The position numbers were made by a program, and so were the translations under genes. DNA of 64,000 nucleotides, taken from positions 2,894,001 through 2,958,000 of the forward strand of contig NZ_CP019640.1 in assembly GCF_001999905.1 (NCBI RefSeq). Reading direction: 5' to 3'. The stretch is from Planococcus lenghuensis. Its GTDB lineage: Bacteria > Bacillota > Bacilli > Bacillales_A > Planococcaceae. This document shows positions 56,880 to 64,000 of this stretch, in pieces (the first letter of the stretch is position 1; each line of letters begins with the position of its first letter). The notes beneath the pieces were generated by a model. That model made no database searches. It was not told where the DNA came from and saw only the letters and a program-made list of their open reading frames with translations.

Positions 56880-59053
56880 TATAATTCATCCGCTTCTTCC
56901 ACCGGGAGCGGCCGGTAGAAATAATAGCCTTGTCCGACCGCGCAGCCGGCATCCAGGAGAAATTCACGCTGCGCGTCCAGTTCAATGCCTTCTGCCACGG
57001 GTGTCATTTTCAGGTTCCCGGCCAGTTGAATGATTGCCCGGACAATGGCCTGCGTTCCTTCTTCTTCAAGGTTCAAAATGAAAGAGCGATCAATTTTGAT
57101 TTCAGAGACCGGCAGCATCTGCAGGTAACTGAGCGATGAGTAGCCCGTTCCGAAGTCATCGATCGAGCAGGCAAACCCATCCTGCTTGAGCTGGCAGAAT
57201 ACGCGGATGGCCGCATCGAAATCTGTGAACCCGATGCTTTCCGTCAATTCGAACCGGATGAGTTCCGGCCGGATGCCGGCGAGCGTCACCAGTCGCTTCA
57301 TGTCTTCCGAGAATGTGCAATGGAAGAAATGATCCGCTGAAATATTGACCGCCACCTGCCGAAGACAAAGTCCGCGGTCCTGCCGGCTCCGCAGCCATTC
57401 GAGCACCTGATTCAACATCTGCTGTTCCAGCAAGCGGATTTTCCCGGTCCGTTCAGCGGCTGAAATGAACACATCCGGTGATACGTGACCGTATTCAGCG
57501 GAGTACCAGCGGGCCAACGCTTCAAAACCGATCACTTCCCCGGTCGATAAATTCACTTTGGGCTGCAGGTACATCCGCACTTCTTCCCGCAACAGTGCAG
57601 GCGTCAGTTCCTGGGCCAGCTTCTGTTCCTGCAGCAGGTGTTCGTTCCATTCCGCATCGAAAAAAACAACAGCCTCTCCTGGCTGCTTTTTCGCTTCAGA
57701 CAATGCACTGTCAGCAGAGCGCAGCCATTCCTCGATGTTTTGTACAGCTGCCGCCAGCGGCACCACCCCGACTTTCACGGTTGGAAACAACCGCATATCC
57801 GCCACTTCAAGCGGCTCAGTCAGCACTTCTGAAATCTTTTTCAGGGCCCCATCCATCCCGGCCGCTTCAACATCAGAATAAAATGAAAGTGTCGCACCCG
57901 AAAAGCGGGCCGTGCAATCCGCAGCCGATAAGTGCAGCGCACCGAGCCGCCTGCCCAGCTTCCGGATCAGCGTATCGCCGGCCCGATGCCCGTACTGGTC
58001 AATAATATCGGGATACTCCAAGATGGAAATGAAGGCGATGAACCCAGTGGAATTGACCACCCCGCGTTCCTGGAGCTGATCGAGAAAGAAATGCCGGTTC
58101 GGCAAATCCGTGCCGGGGTCTTTATAAGACAGACGGAGCACTTCCATTTGCTGTTCCCGGTAATTGACAGCCAGTGTGATGAGCGGACTGATTTGGCTGA
58201 TGAATTCAAGTTCTTCCGGCGATGGCGCATGCCGGGAAGAAAAATAAATACCGAATGAGCCGAATACCAGCTGTTCCGATTTAAAAATCGGCAGCGACCA
58301 GCAGGAGTTGAAACCGTAGCCCATTACCATGTCTTTCAGCGATTTCCATAACGGGTCGGTACTGATATCTTCTGAAATCACGATCGTTTTCCGGCTATAT
58401 GCCGCACCGCACGATCCGATTTCGCCATCCGCCCGCTGCCCTTTTACCGCCTGCAGCAGTTCATCCGGCAAGGAATTCCCAGCACCGACTTGAAAGCGGC
58501 CGTCCCGGTCAACCGTCAGGATGGAACAGGCGGTCCCCTGCTCGAAAAAAGATTCCACTGTGTCACAAATTTTCTGCAGGAGATCGGCAAGCGGCGCCCC
58601 GGATTCAATCCCTGTGTACATCGCCCGCTGCAGGCCGACGAGTGCTTCCGCCTGTTTGCGCCGCGTGATATCCTTGGCAGCCACAATTGTGAAGAGAATG
58701 ACATCCGACTCTCCGAATACCGGCTGCAGGGTCAGCTCGTTCCAGCATGGACGCCGGTTCTTATAGCAGATCATCCGTTCAAATGTACCAGCCTCCCCTT
58801 GCCGGATCGCGCGGCAAAGGTCCGCAGCATCAGCCTGGTCAATGTTTTCTGTCCCCAGAAATCGCGCCGGCAACCCGACGATTTCTTCAAGGGCATAACC
58901 GGTCATGGCACAGTAAGCGTCATTCGCATACACGACGGGCAATTCTTCCCGGTGCGGATCCACAACGCTGAAACTCGTGTGGAAACTCTCCCCAAGCCGG
59001 CGGAGCCATTCAATTGTCGCTTGCTGTTCGTTGCTGATTGCCTGCAGCTGCAT
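56879..59053 (-). CDS. PAS(LOV-like)-GAF-GGDEF-EAL protein, probable c-di-GMP phosphodiesterase
   Basis: This 724-residue sensor protein probably lowers cyclic di-GMP. A LOV-like PAS domain is at about 20-135: it has NDAYCAMTGYALEEIVG and CWNELTLQPVF, but the photoactive-Cys block of LOV (N-C-R-F-L) reads PARFLG, with Ala for Cys. A GAF domain follows (about 150-305). The GGDEF domain (about 310-465) is degenerate: its signature loop reads ARFSGATLSF, so cyclase activity is not expected. The EAL domain (about 475-720) is intact, with GFEALARW, ELTES, DDFGTGYSSL and KIDRSFI. No membrane segment. AAGGAG precedes ATG 59053. It stands between glyA and upp, which are neighbours in B. subtilis, so it looks inserted. 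Confidence 0.9.
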   Translation of the reverse strand: MQLQAISNEQQATIEWLRRLGESFHTSFSVVDPHREELPVVYANDAYCAMTGYALEEIVGLPARFLGTENIDQADAADLCRAIRQGEAGTFERMICYKNRRPCWNELTLQPVFGESDVILFTIVAAKDITRRKQAEALVGLQRAMYTGIESGAPLADLLQKICDTVESFFEQGTACSILTVDRDGRFQVGAGNSLPDELLQAVKGQRADGEIGSCGAAYSRKTIVISEDISTDPLWKSLKDMVMGYGFNSCWSLPIFKSEQLVFGSFGIYFSSRHAPSPEELEFISQISPLITLAVNYREQQMEVLRLSYKDPGTDLPNRHFFLDQLQERGVVNSTGFIAFISILEYPDIIDQYGHRAGDTLIRKLGRRLGALHLSAADCTARFSGATLSFYSDVEAAGMDGALKKISEVLTEPLEVADMRLFPTVKVGVVPLAAAVQNIEEWLRSADSALSEAKKQPGEAVVFFDAEWNEHLLQEQKLAQELTPALLREEVRMYLQPKVNLSTGEVIGFEALARWYSAEYGHVSPDVFISAAERTGKIRLLEQQMLNQVLEWLRSRQDRGLCLRQVAVNISADHFFHCTFSEDMKRLVTLAGIRPELIRFELTESIGFTDFDAAIRVFCQLKQDGFACSIDDFGTGYSSLSYLQMLPVSEIKIDRSFILNLEEEGTQAIVRAIIQLAGNLKMTPVAEGIELDAQREFLLDAGCAVGQGYYFYRPLPVEEADEL

Positions 59054-59108
59054 CGGGCGTCTCTCCTTAAATTAACCATAGGCTTCAATTATAGTTAATG
59101 GAAAAGAC

Positions 59109-59148
59109 AAAAAAACACCGCCGAAAATCCTATTTTCGGCAGTGGTGG
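59109..59148 (-). terminator. Terminator of glyA
   Basis: Imperfect stem CACCGCCGAAAA/TTTTCGGCAGTGGTG with AAAAAAA at 59109-59115. Confidence 0.8.
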
Positions 59149-59151
59149 TTT

Positions 59152-60405
59152 TTACTTGTAAAGCGGGTAATTCGATGTAAGGTTTGCAACCCGTTCCGCA
59201 GCTTCTTTCTTTACGTCCCCGTCTTCCGGATTCTTCAGAATCGATGCGATGACGGCCGCGATTTCCTGCATCTCCGCTTCCTTGAAACCGCGCGTTGTAA
59301 CGGCGGCTGTGCCGATCCGGATGCCGGATGTGACGAATGGGCTTTCCGGGTCGAACGGAATGGTATTTTTATTCGTCGTAAGGCCGACTTCATCAAGCGC
59401 ATGCTCTGCCACTTTACCCGTAAGGCCGAGTGAACGGAGGTCGATCAGGAGCAAGTGATTGTCCGTGCCGCCAGAGACGATATCGATGCCTTCCGATTGG
59501 AGTGCGTCAGCCAGCGTTTTTGCGTTTTTTACGACTTGCTCGATGTACGTGTTGAACTCCGGCTGGAGCGCTTCGCCGAACGCGACTGCTTTCGCGGCAA
59601 TGACATGCATGAGCGGGCCGCCCTGAATCCCCGGGAAAATCTTTTTGTCGACTTTCTTCGCGAATTCCTCTTTGCAGAGGATCAGACCGCCGCGCGGGCC
59701 ACGGAGCGTTTTATGGGTCGTGGACGTCACAAAATGCGCATGCGGCACCGGATTTGGATGTACGCCTGCTGCCACGAGCCCGGCGATATGCGCCATATCG
59801 ACCATCAGGTAAGCGCCGACTTCATCTGCAATTTCACGGAATTTCGCGAAATCCAATTGACGCGGATAGGCACTTGCACCAGCAACGATGAGTTTCGGTT
59901 TATGCTCCAAAGCGATTTGACGAACCGCTTCATAATCGATGAGCTGCGTTTCTTTATCGACGCCATATTCCACGAAATTGTACTGAATGCCGCTGAAATT
60001 GACCGGACTGCCATGCGTCAGATGCCCGCCGTGCGACAGGTTCATGCCGAGAATGGTATCGCCCGGCTCAACAGCTGCCATGTAAACGGCCATGTTCGCC
60101 TGTGAGCCGGAATGCGGCTGAACGTTGGCGTGGTCGGCGCCGAATAATTTCTTTAACCGGTCTCGGGCGATATTTTCCGCCACATCGACGAATTCACAGC
60201 CGCCGTAGTAACGCTTGCCCGGATAACCTTCCGCATACTTATTTGTCAGAACAGATCCTTGCGCTTCCATGACGGCTTCTGAAACAAAGTTCTCCGAAGC
60301 GATCAGTTCAATATTCGCTTCCTGCCGATTTTTCTCGGCCTGCATTGCGTCAAACACTTCCAGGTCCTGCTGCTTAATCAATTCCATCTCCATGTCTTTT
60401 CCCAT
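59152..60405 (-). CDS. glyA: Serine hydroxymethyltransferase
   Basis: This protein of about 417 residues is PLP-dependent and makes glycine and methylene-tetrahydrofolate from serine. Landmarks: [16 protein letters not shown] near the start, [38 protein letters not shown] and the PLP lysine in [13 protein letters not shown] (about 228). The exact start is uncertain: ATG 60405 is adjacent to GAGAGGGG, while ATG 60393 and 60387 are alternatives giving nearer-typical lengths. All overlap the end of ywlG. Gene order with ywlG matches B. subtilis. Confidence 0.95.
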   Translation of the reverse strand: MGKDMEMELIKQQDLEVFDAMQAEKNRQEANIELIASENFVSEAVMEAQGSVLTNKYAEGYPGKRYYGGCEFVDVAENIARDRLKKLFGADHANVQPHSGSQANMAVYMAAVEPGDTILGMNLSHGGHLTHGSPVNFSGIQYNFVEYGVDKETQLIDYEAVRQIALEHKPKLIVAGASAYPRQLDFAKFREIADEVGAYLMVDMAHIAGLVAAGVHPNPVPHAHFVTSTTHKTLRGPRGGLILCKEEFAKKVDKKIFPGIQGGPLMHVIAAKAVAFGEALQPEFNTYIEQVVKNAKTLADALQSEGIDIVSGGTDNHLLLIDLRSLGLTGKVAEHALDEVGLTTNKNTIPFDPESPFVTSGIRIGTAAVTTRGFKEAEMQEIAAVIASILKNPEDGDVKKEAAERVANLTSNYPLYK

Positions 60406-60970
60406 GCCCCTCTCGTAAATGAACTGCTTCACGGTCATATGCAGCGCGGGCTCCGCCAATCAGCTTCGGCCGGGTCTTTGCTGCCGTAATCACCGCTTCC
60501 CCTATCAGTTTAACAGAAGTGCGCACCGGAACGGCGACATGTTTTAAATGCATGCCGATCAGCGTCTGGCCAATATCGATCCCTGCATGCGCCTGAATGC
60601 TTTCCACAACGACCGGGTCTTCCATGACGCTGTACGCATGGGCGCTCATGGAACCGCCTGCCCGCGCAACCGGAATAACGGTAACTGGGTCAAGGTTGAA
60701 TTTTTCCGCCGTTTTCCGTTCGACCGTCAACGCCCGGTTGATATGTTCGCAGCCCTGAAACGCAAGATGAAGGCCATGCTTTTTCGCAAAGCGTTCCAGC
60801 GGTCCGTACAGGCTTTCCGCTACATCGAGTCCGCCGGCCGTGCCAATGCGTTTTCCGACGATTTCTGACGTCGAGCAGCCGACGACGAACAGCTGCCCTT
60901 TGCGGAATTCCATGTGCCTTTCCAATTCATCCAACACTTCAGCCAGCTGTAATTCCCAAAGTGTATCCAT
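60374..60970 (-). CDS. ywlG: UPF0340 protein (YwlG family)
   Basis: This 198-residue protein belongs to the TIGR01440/UPF0340 family, conserved beside glyA in Bacillales and of unknown function. It shows [15 protein letters not shown] and [15 protein letters not shown], and [15 protein letters not shown]. The start is ATG 60970, after AGAGGTGA; three more in-frame codons upstream are not needed. It overlaps glyA by about 14-32 bp. Confidence 0.88.
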   Translation of the reverse strand: MDTLWELQLAEVLDELERHMEFRKGQLFVVGCSTSEIVGKRIGTAGGLDVAESLYGPLERFAKKHGLHLAFQGCEHINRALTVERKTAEKFNLDPVTVIPVARAGGSMSAHAYSVMEDPVVVESIQAHAGIDIGQTLIGMHLKHVAVPVRTSVKLIGEAVITAAKTRPKLIGGARAAYDREAVHLREGHGKRHGDGID

Positions 60971-60982
60971 GCTGTTCACCTC

Positions 60983-61420
60983 TCAGCTCTCCAGTGCAGT
61001 TACTTTGGCGATCCGCCGTTCATGCCGTCCGCCTTCAAATTCCCCTTCAAGCCAGGTGCGGGCGATTTCCCGTGCAAGCCCCGCGCCGATCACCCGTTCA
61101 CCCATCGCCAGGATGTTGGAATCGTTATGTTCCCGGGTCACTTTTGCCGTGAATACATCGTGGACAAGCGCACAGCGGATGCCTTTGACTTTATTGGCCG
61201 CGATCGACATGCCGATCCCTGTGCCGCAGATCAGAATGCCCCGATCAAATTCACCGCCTGCCACGCCATCCGCCACCGGTTTTGCAAAATCCGGATAATC
61301 GACGGAGCCATCATCCTGCGGTCCGAAATCTGTATAATCAATGCCCATTTCTTCGAGCAGGCTGATGATTTCTCTGCGGAGATTATTGCCTCCGTGATCT
61401 GATGAAATTGCTATATTCAT
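60983..61420 (-). CDS. rpiB: Ribose-5-phosphate isomerase B
   Basis: This 145-residue sugar-phosphate isomerase of the RpiB/LacAB family begins MNIAISSDHGGNNLRREI and has the active-site block CGTGIGMSIAANKVKGIRCA (about 66-85) and DSNILAMGERVIG. It should interconvert ribose-5-P and ribulose-5-P. GGAGG lies eight bases before the ATG. It is preceded by a terminator, so it begins a new unit with ywlG and possibly glyA. Confidence 0.94.
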   Translation of the reverse strand: MNIAISSDHGGNNLRREIISLLEEMGIDYTDFGPQDDGSVDYPDFAKPVADGVAGGEFDRGILICGTGIGMSIAANKVKGIRCALVHDVFTAKVTREHNDSNILAMGERVIGAGLAREIARTWLEGEFEGGRHERRIAKVTALES

Positions 61421-61472
61421 TTTCTGTGCCTCCGTTTCGGTTTGGTTACGTCCAGTTTACCATTTCAGCCGT

Positions 61473-61505
61473 AAAAAAACATGCAGGCCAATGCGGCATG
61501 CATGT
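61473..61505 (-). terminator. Terminator after ywlE
   Basis: Stem ACATGCA/TGCATGT with an inner GCC/GGC pair and AAAAAAA at 61473-61479. Confidence 0.82.
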
Positions 61506-61523
61506 GAAATACTGAAGTCCATT

Positions 61524-61958
61524 CTATTGATTGTCCAGCCGTTGTTCCAGACCGGCCAGCAGCCCCTTCAGCTCCCGGTACGTCTCTCTGTACTGCGACT
61601 CGGAGCCGCCGTACGGATCGGACACATCATGTTCTTCCCCGTACACATATTCCTTCAGCGTGTATATTTTATGCCCGGCACCCGGATAGCTCCGGATGAG
61701 GGCATCTTTATGCGCTTTCGTCATGGTGAGCACCAACGTCGCCCAGTCGATATCATCAGGTGTCACAGAGCGGGACTGGTGATCCGTGTCGATTCCTTCT
61801 TCCGTCAGAACATTCCGGGCATGGCCGGAAATCGGACCGCCGCCCGCGAACAGACCGGCAGACCGGGCATCCATGCCATCGAGTTGTTTGGCTTTCAGAA
61901 TCGCTTCCGCCATCGGACTCCGGCATGTATTTCCGGTGCAGACAAAGAAAATATTCAT
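61524..61958 (-). CDS. ywlE: Protein-arginine phosphatase (YwlE family)
   Basis: This 144-residue low-molecular-weight phosphatase has the P loop VCTGNTCRSPMAEA at residues 6-19, with Cys and Arg of CX5R. The Thr in CTGNTCRS is the residue that gives YwlE preference for phospho-arginine over phospho-tyrosine. The general acid Asp is in DVSDPYGG (about 115). YwlE reverses McsB marking of proteins for ClpCP. It follows ywlC by 33 bp and closes that transcription unit. Confidence 0.92.
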   Translation of the reverse strand: MNIFFVCTGNTCRSPMAEAILKAKQLDGMDARSAGLFAGGGPISGHARNVLTEEGIDTDHQSRSVTPDDIDWATLVLTMTKAHKDALIRSYPGAGHKIYTLKEYVYGEEHDVSDPYGGSESQYRETYRELKGLLAGLEQRLDNQ

Positions 61959-61991
61959 GGTGTCATCCCCTCTCGCTTTACTGAATGCCCA

Positions 61992-62984
61992 TCAGCTGAA
62001 CCACTTATGATCCGCCGCTTTTTCCAGCCGGTTCATCAACGCGGCGTCCTTTTTGTGTTCCGGTTGAATCGCCGCCAGAATCAGATCGGCAGACGTCTCA
62101 TCGCATTTCCGCAGTCCGGAATACAGCACGTCGGCACTCAGCGGAAAATAATAGTCAGCAGCTTTCGAGAAATCCGCACTCAGGACCGCGACTTTCTTTC
62201 CTTTACTGTGCAAGTGCTCGATCGCCCGATCCACGATATCGCCTTTTTGTTCGATCAAATAAACAGGAGCATCCGGTGCGTAATGCGTATATTTAACGCC
62301 CGGTGAACGAGGTACTGTCCGTTTGCCTTCACAGGAAACACGCAGCTGTCCGATCACATCTTCAATCATATCCGCCGTGATGCTGCCGGGCCGCAGGATG
62401 GCCGGCGGTTCCGCTGTCATGTCCAGCACGGTCGATTCGATGCCGAGCGCCGTCGCCCCGCCGTCGAGAATAAGATCGATTTTGCCGTTCAAGTCATGCT
62501 CCACATGTCCTGCGCATGTCGGGCTCGGCTTGCCGCTTACGTTCGCACTCGGTGCAGCAAGCGGCCGGTCCGTCTGCTTCAGCAAGTTCAGCGCAATCGG
62601 ATGATCCGGCATCCGGAGTCCGACAGTCGGCAGGCCGGCCGTTACATTGTCCGCAAACACGCCTTCTTTCGCTTCAAGTATGAGGGTGAGCGGTCCTGGC
62701 CAGAATGCATCCATGCATCTGATGGCTTTTTCCGGCACATTCGCTGCATAACGCAGCGCCATTTCTTTTGAATCGACATGGACAATGAGCGGGTTATCAG
62801 ATGGACGCCCCTTCGCCAGGTAAATTCTCTCGACGGCTTCTGCATTCGTTGCATCCGCTCCAAGGCCGTACACCGTTTCAGTCGGAAACGATACCGTTCC
62901 TCCGCGCTGCAGGATCTCCGCCGCCTCTTCATAGTATTCCGGGTTGCCGGCATCATTGCCCACTTCCACGATTCTGGTTTTCAT
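61992..62984 (-). CDS. ywlC: L-threonylcarbamoyladenylate synthase (YwlC/Sua5)
   Basis: This 330-residue enzyme makes threonylcarbamoyl-AMP for the t6A37 modification of tRNA. The YrdC/TsaC domain (about 15-210) shows GGTVSFPTETVYGLGADATN, KGRPSDNPLIVHV and APSANVSGKPSPT. A C-terminal Sua5 domain (about 220-330, SPGVKYTHYAPDAPVYLI) makes it the long form. GGAGGATACAGC precedes the ATG. It is 24 bp from prmC. In B. subtilis spoIIR and other genes stand between these two. Confidence 0.94.
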   Translation of the reverse strand: MKTRIVEVGNDAGNPEYYEEAAEILQRGGTVSFPTETVYGLGADATNAEAVERIYLAKGRPSDNPLIVHVDSKEMALRYAANVPEKAIRCMDAFWPGPLTLILEAKEGVFADNVTAGLPTVGLRMPDHPIALNLLKQTDRPLAAPSANVSGKPSPTCAGHVEHDLNGKIDLILDGGATALGIESTVLDMTAEPPAILRPGSITADMIEDVIGQLRVSCEGKRTVPRSPGVKYTHYAPDAPVYLIEQKGDIVDRAIEHLHSKGKKVAVLSADFSKAADYYFPLSADVLYSGLRKCDETSADLILAAIQPEHKKDAALMNRLEKAADHKWFS

Positions 62985-63008
62985 GCTGTATCCTCCTTGC
63001 TTCTGCAG

Positions 63009-63869
63009 TCACCGGATGATGCAGAACACCATCCGGTCCTTGCCATTGATATCTTGTTTTACCGAAGTTTCCGCTTTCGGAAATGCCTGTTCAAGCAGTT
63101 GTTTCACCGCTTGGCCCTGCATATAGCCGATTTCAAAACCGATGAGCGCCGGCCGGTTCATGAGTGCCGGCAGTTTTTCCGCCAGTTCCTCATATAGGGA
63201 AAGACCATGACGGTCGGCGAACAATGCGGTATGCGGCTCGTGATCTCTGACCGTATCAGCCAGCGTATCCGCTTCTTCCTGTCCGATATACGGCGGGTTC
63301 GACAGCACTACATCCCATTTGCTGCCGGCGAGCGGCCCGGTAAGATGACCGAGCCGGAACGCGACTTCCGCATCAAGCCGGTCGGCGTTTTTTTGTGCCG
63401 TCTCGAGTGCCGGCCGCGAAATATCCGTCGCTGTTACTTGCGCTTCCGGCAGTTCGCATTTCATCGTGATGCCGATAATGCCGCTCCCCGTTCCGATATC
63501 CGCAACGTTCAGCTGCCGATTACCAAACACTTCCGGAATGAGCCGGAGTGTTTCTTCAATTAATTCTTCGGTTTCCGGACGCGGAATGAGGACATCCGGA
63601 TTCACGAGGAATGTCCGGCCGTAAAATTCTTCCTGTCCGGTCAGGTGCTGCACCGGGATACCCGCTGCATGCTGATTGATTAATTCAAAATAACGCTTTT
63701 CGGTTTCATTGTCCAGCGGATCGCGCAAAGAAGCGAGCAATGCAGTCTGATTCAGACCTAATACATGCTGCAGCAGAATGCGCGCTGCGCCCTCTTCCCG
63801 GCCTTGCGCCTTTAAATAAGAAGAAGCCCCGTTCAGGGCCTCATAAATTCGTTTATCCTTGCTGTTCAT
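63009..63869 (-). CDS. prmC: Release-factor glutamine methyltransferase
   Basis: This 286-residue SAM-dependent enzyme methylates the GGQ glutamine of release factors RF1 and RF2. Motif I is [13 protein letters not shown] (about 120), and the catalytic NPPY is in [12 protein letters not shown] (about 188). [10 protein letters not shown] and [14 protein letters not shown] are family blocks. It overlaps the prfA end by 17 bp, so the modifier and its target are coupled. Confidence 0.95.
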   Translation of the reverse strand: MNSKDKRIYEALNGASSYLKAQGREEGAARILLQHVLGLNQTALLASLRDPLDNETEKRYFELINQHAAGIPVQHLTGQEEFYGRTFLVNPDVLIPRPETEELIEETLRLIPEVFGNRQLNVADIGTGSGIIGITMKCELPEAQVTATDISRPALETAQKNADRLDAEVAFRLGHLTGPLAGSKWDVVLSNPPYIGQEEADTLADTVRDHEPHTALFADRHGLSLYEELAEKLPALMNRPALIGFEIGYMQGQAVKQLLEQAFPKAETSVKQDINGKDRMVFCIIR

Positions 63870-64000
63870 TCAATGACTCCATTTTCGCCGATTGTTCTTC
63901 CACAATCAATGCGTCGATGATTTCATCCATCTTTCCCTGCAAGATCTGATCCAATTTCTGGATAGTCAACCCGATGCGGTGGTCTGTCACCCGGTTCTGC
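63853..64000 (-). CDS. prfA: Peptide chain release factor 1, 3' end only
   Basis: The last 48 codons of prfA; the rest lies beyond the window edge. [20 protein letters not shown] is the conserved block after the GGQ region of RF1, and the frame ends with LNEQQG and TAA at 63853-63855. The GGQ motif itself is not in the window. Adjacent prmC confirms the call. Confidence 0.93.
   Translation of the reverse strand, partial: QNRVTDHRIGLTIQKLDQILQGKMDEIIDALIVEEQSAKMESLNEQQG

Overview
The window reads as the chromosome of a low-to-mid-GC Firmicute of the Bacillales. The best fit is the Planococcaceae (Planococcus or Planomicrobium-like). This rests on gene order close to the Bacillus subtilis prfA-to-ywq segment, on many S-layer-homology (SLH) surface proteins, and on the absence of sporulation genes from the places where B. 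subtilis keeps them. No rRNA, tRNA, CRISPR array or prophage was seen.

Left part (1-31.9 kb), the cell-surface region. Positions 243-10056 hold three secreted phospho-ester hydrolases: an ExeM/NucH-type extracellular nuclease, a CpdB-like 2',3'-cyclic nucleotide phosphodiesterase and an SLH-anchored 5'-nucleotidase, plus a small SLH protein. Together they could degrade extracellular nucleic acid to nucleoside and phosphate. Positions 10818-16103 are a four-gene operon (tagA, flippase, DUF5693 protein, csaB) expected to build and pyruvylate the wall polysaccharide that SLH domains bind. Positions 16474-28514 then carry an arsenal of surface enzymes with SLH and/or LysM domains: glucosaminidase, amidase, subtilisin, two NlpC/P60 peptidases and a CAP protein. 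An IS1182-family element interrupts this series. Two WalR-box-like sites lie between the divergent NlpC/P60 genes.

Middle part (29-44.6 kb): a NERD protein, a RocB-like peptidase, a YknW/YknX-like membrane pair, a DUF2187 protein, an S66 carboxypeptidase, an IDEAL-domain protein, an XRE regulator, the SWIM/SNF2 pair ywqB-ywqA, ssb with a small coiled-coil gene behind it, ywpF, fabZ, an EpuA-like protein, and a fragment that looks like the remains of mbl.

Right part (44.7-64 kb), conserved housekeeping, all on the minus strand: murA, ywzB, the complete ATP synthase operon (atpZ-I-B-E-F-H-A-G-D-C), wecB, upp, a PAS-GAF-GGDEF-EAL protein, glyA, ywlG, rpiB, ywlE, ywlC, prmC and the 3' end of prfA.

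The most unusual signal is a set of five intergenic arrays with an exact 21-bp period (about 76-201, 7752-7872, 28952-29055, 32118-32219, 54713-54957). Each lies just beyond the terminator of a minus-strand gene and upstream of the next minus-strand unit. Other items worth attention are the mbl remnant with missing sporulation genes, a repeat-filled spacer inside the atp operon, and a LOV-like PAS domain lacking its photoactive cysteine.
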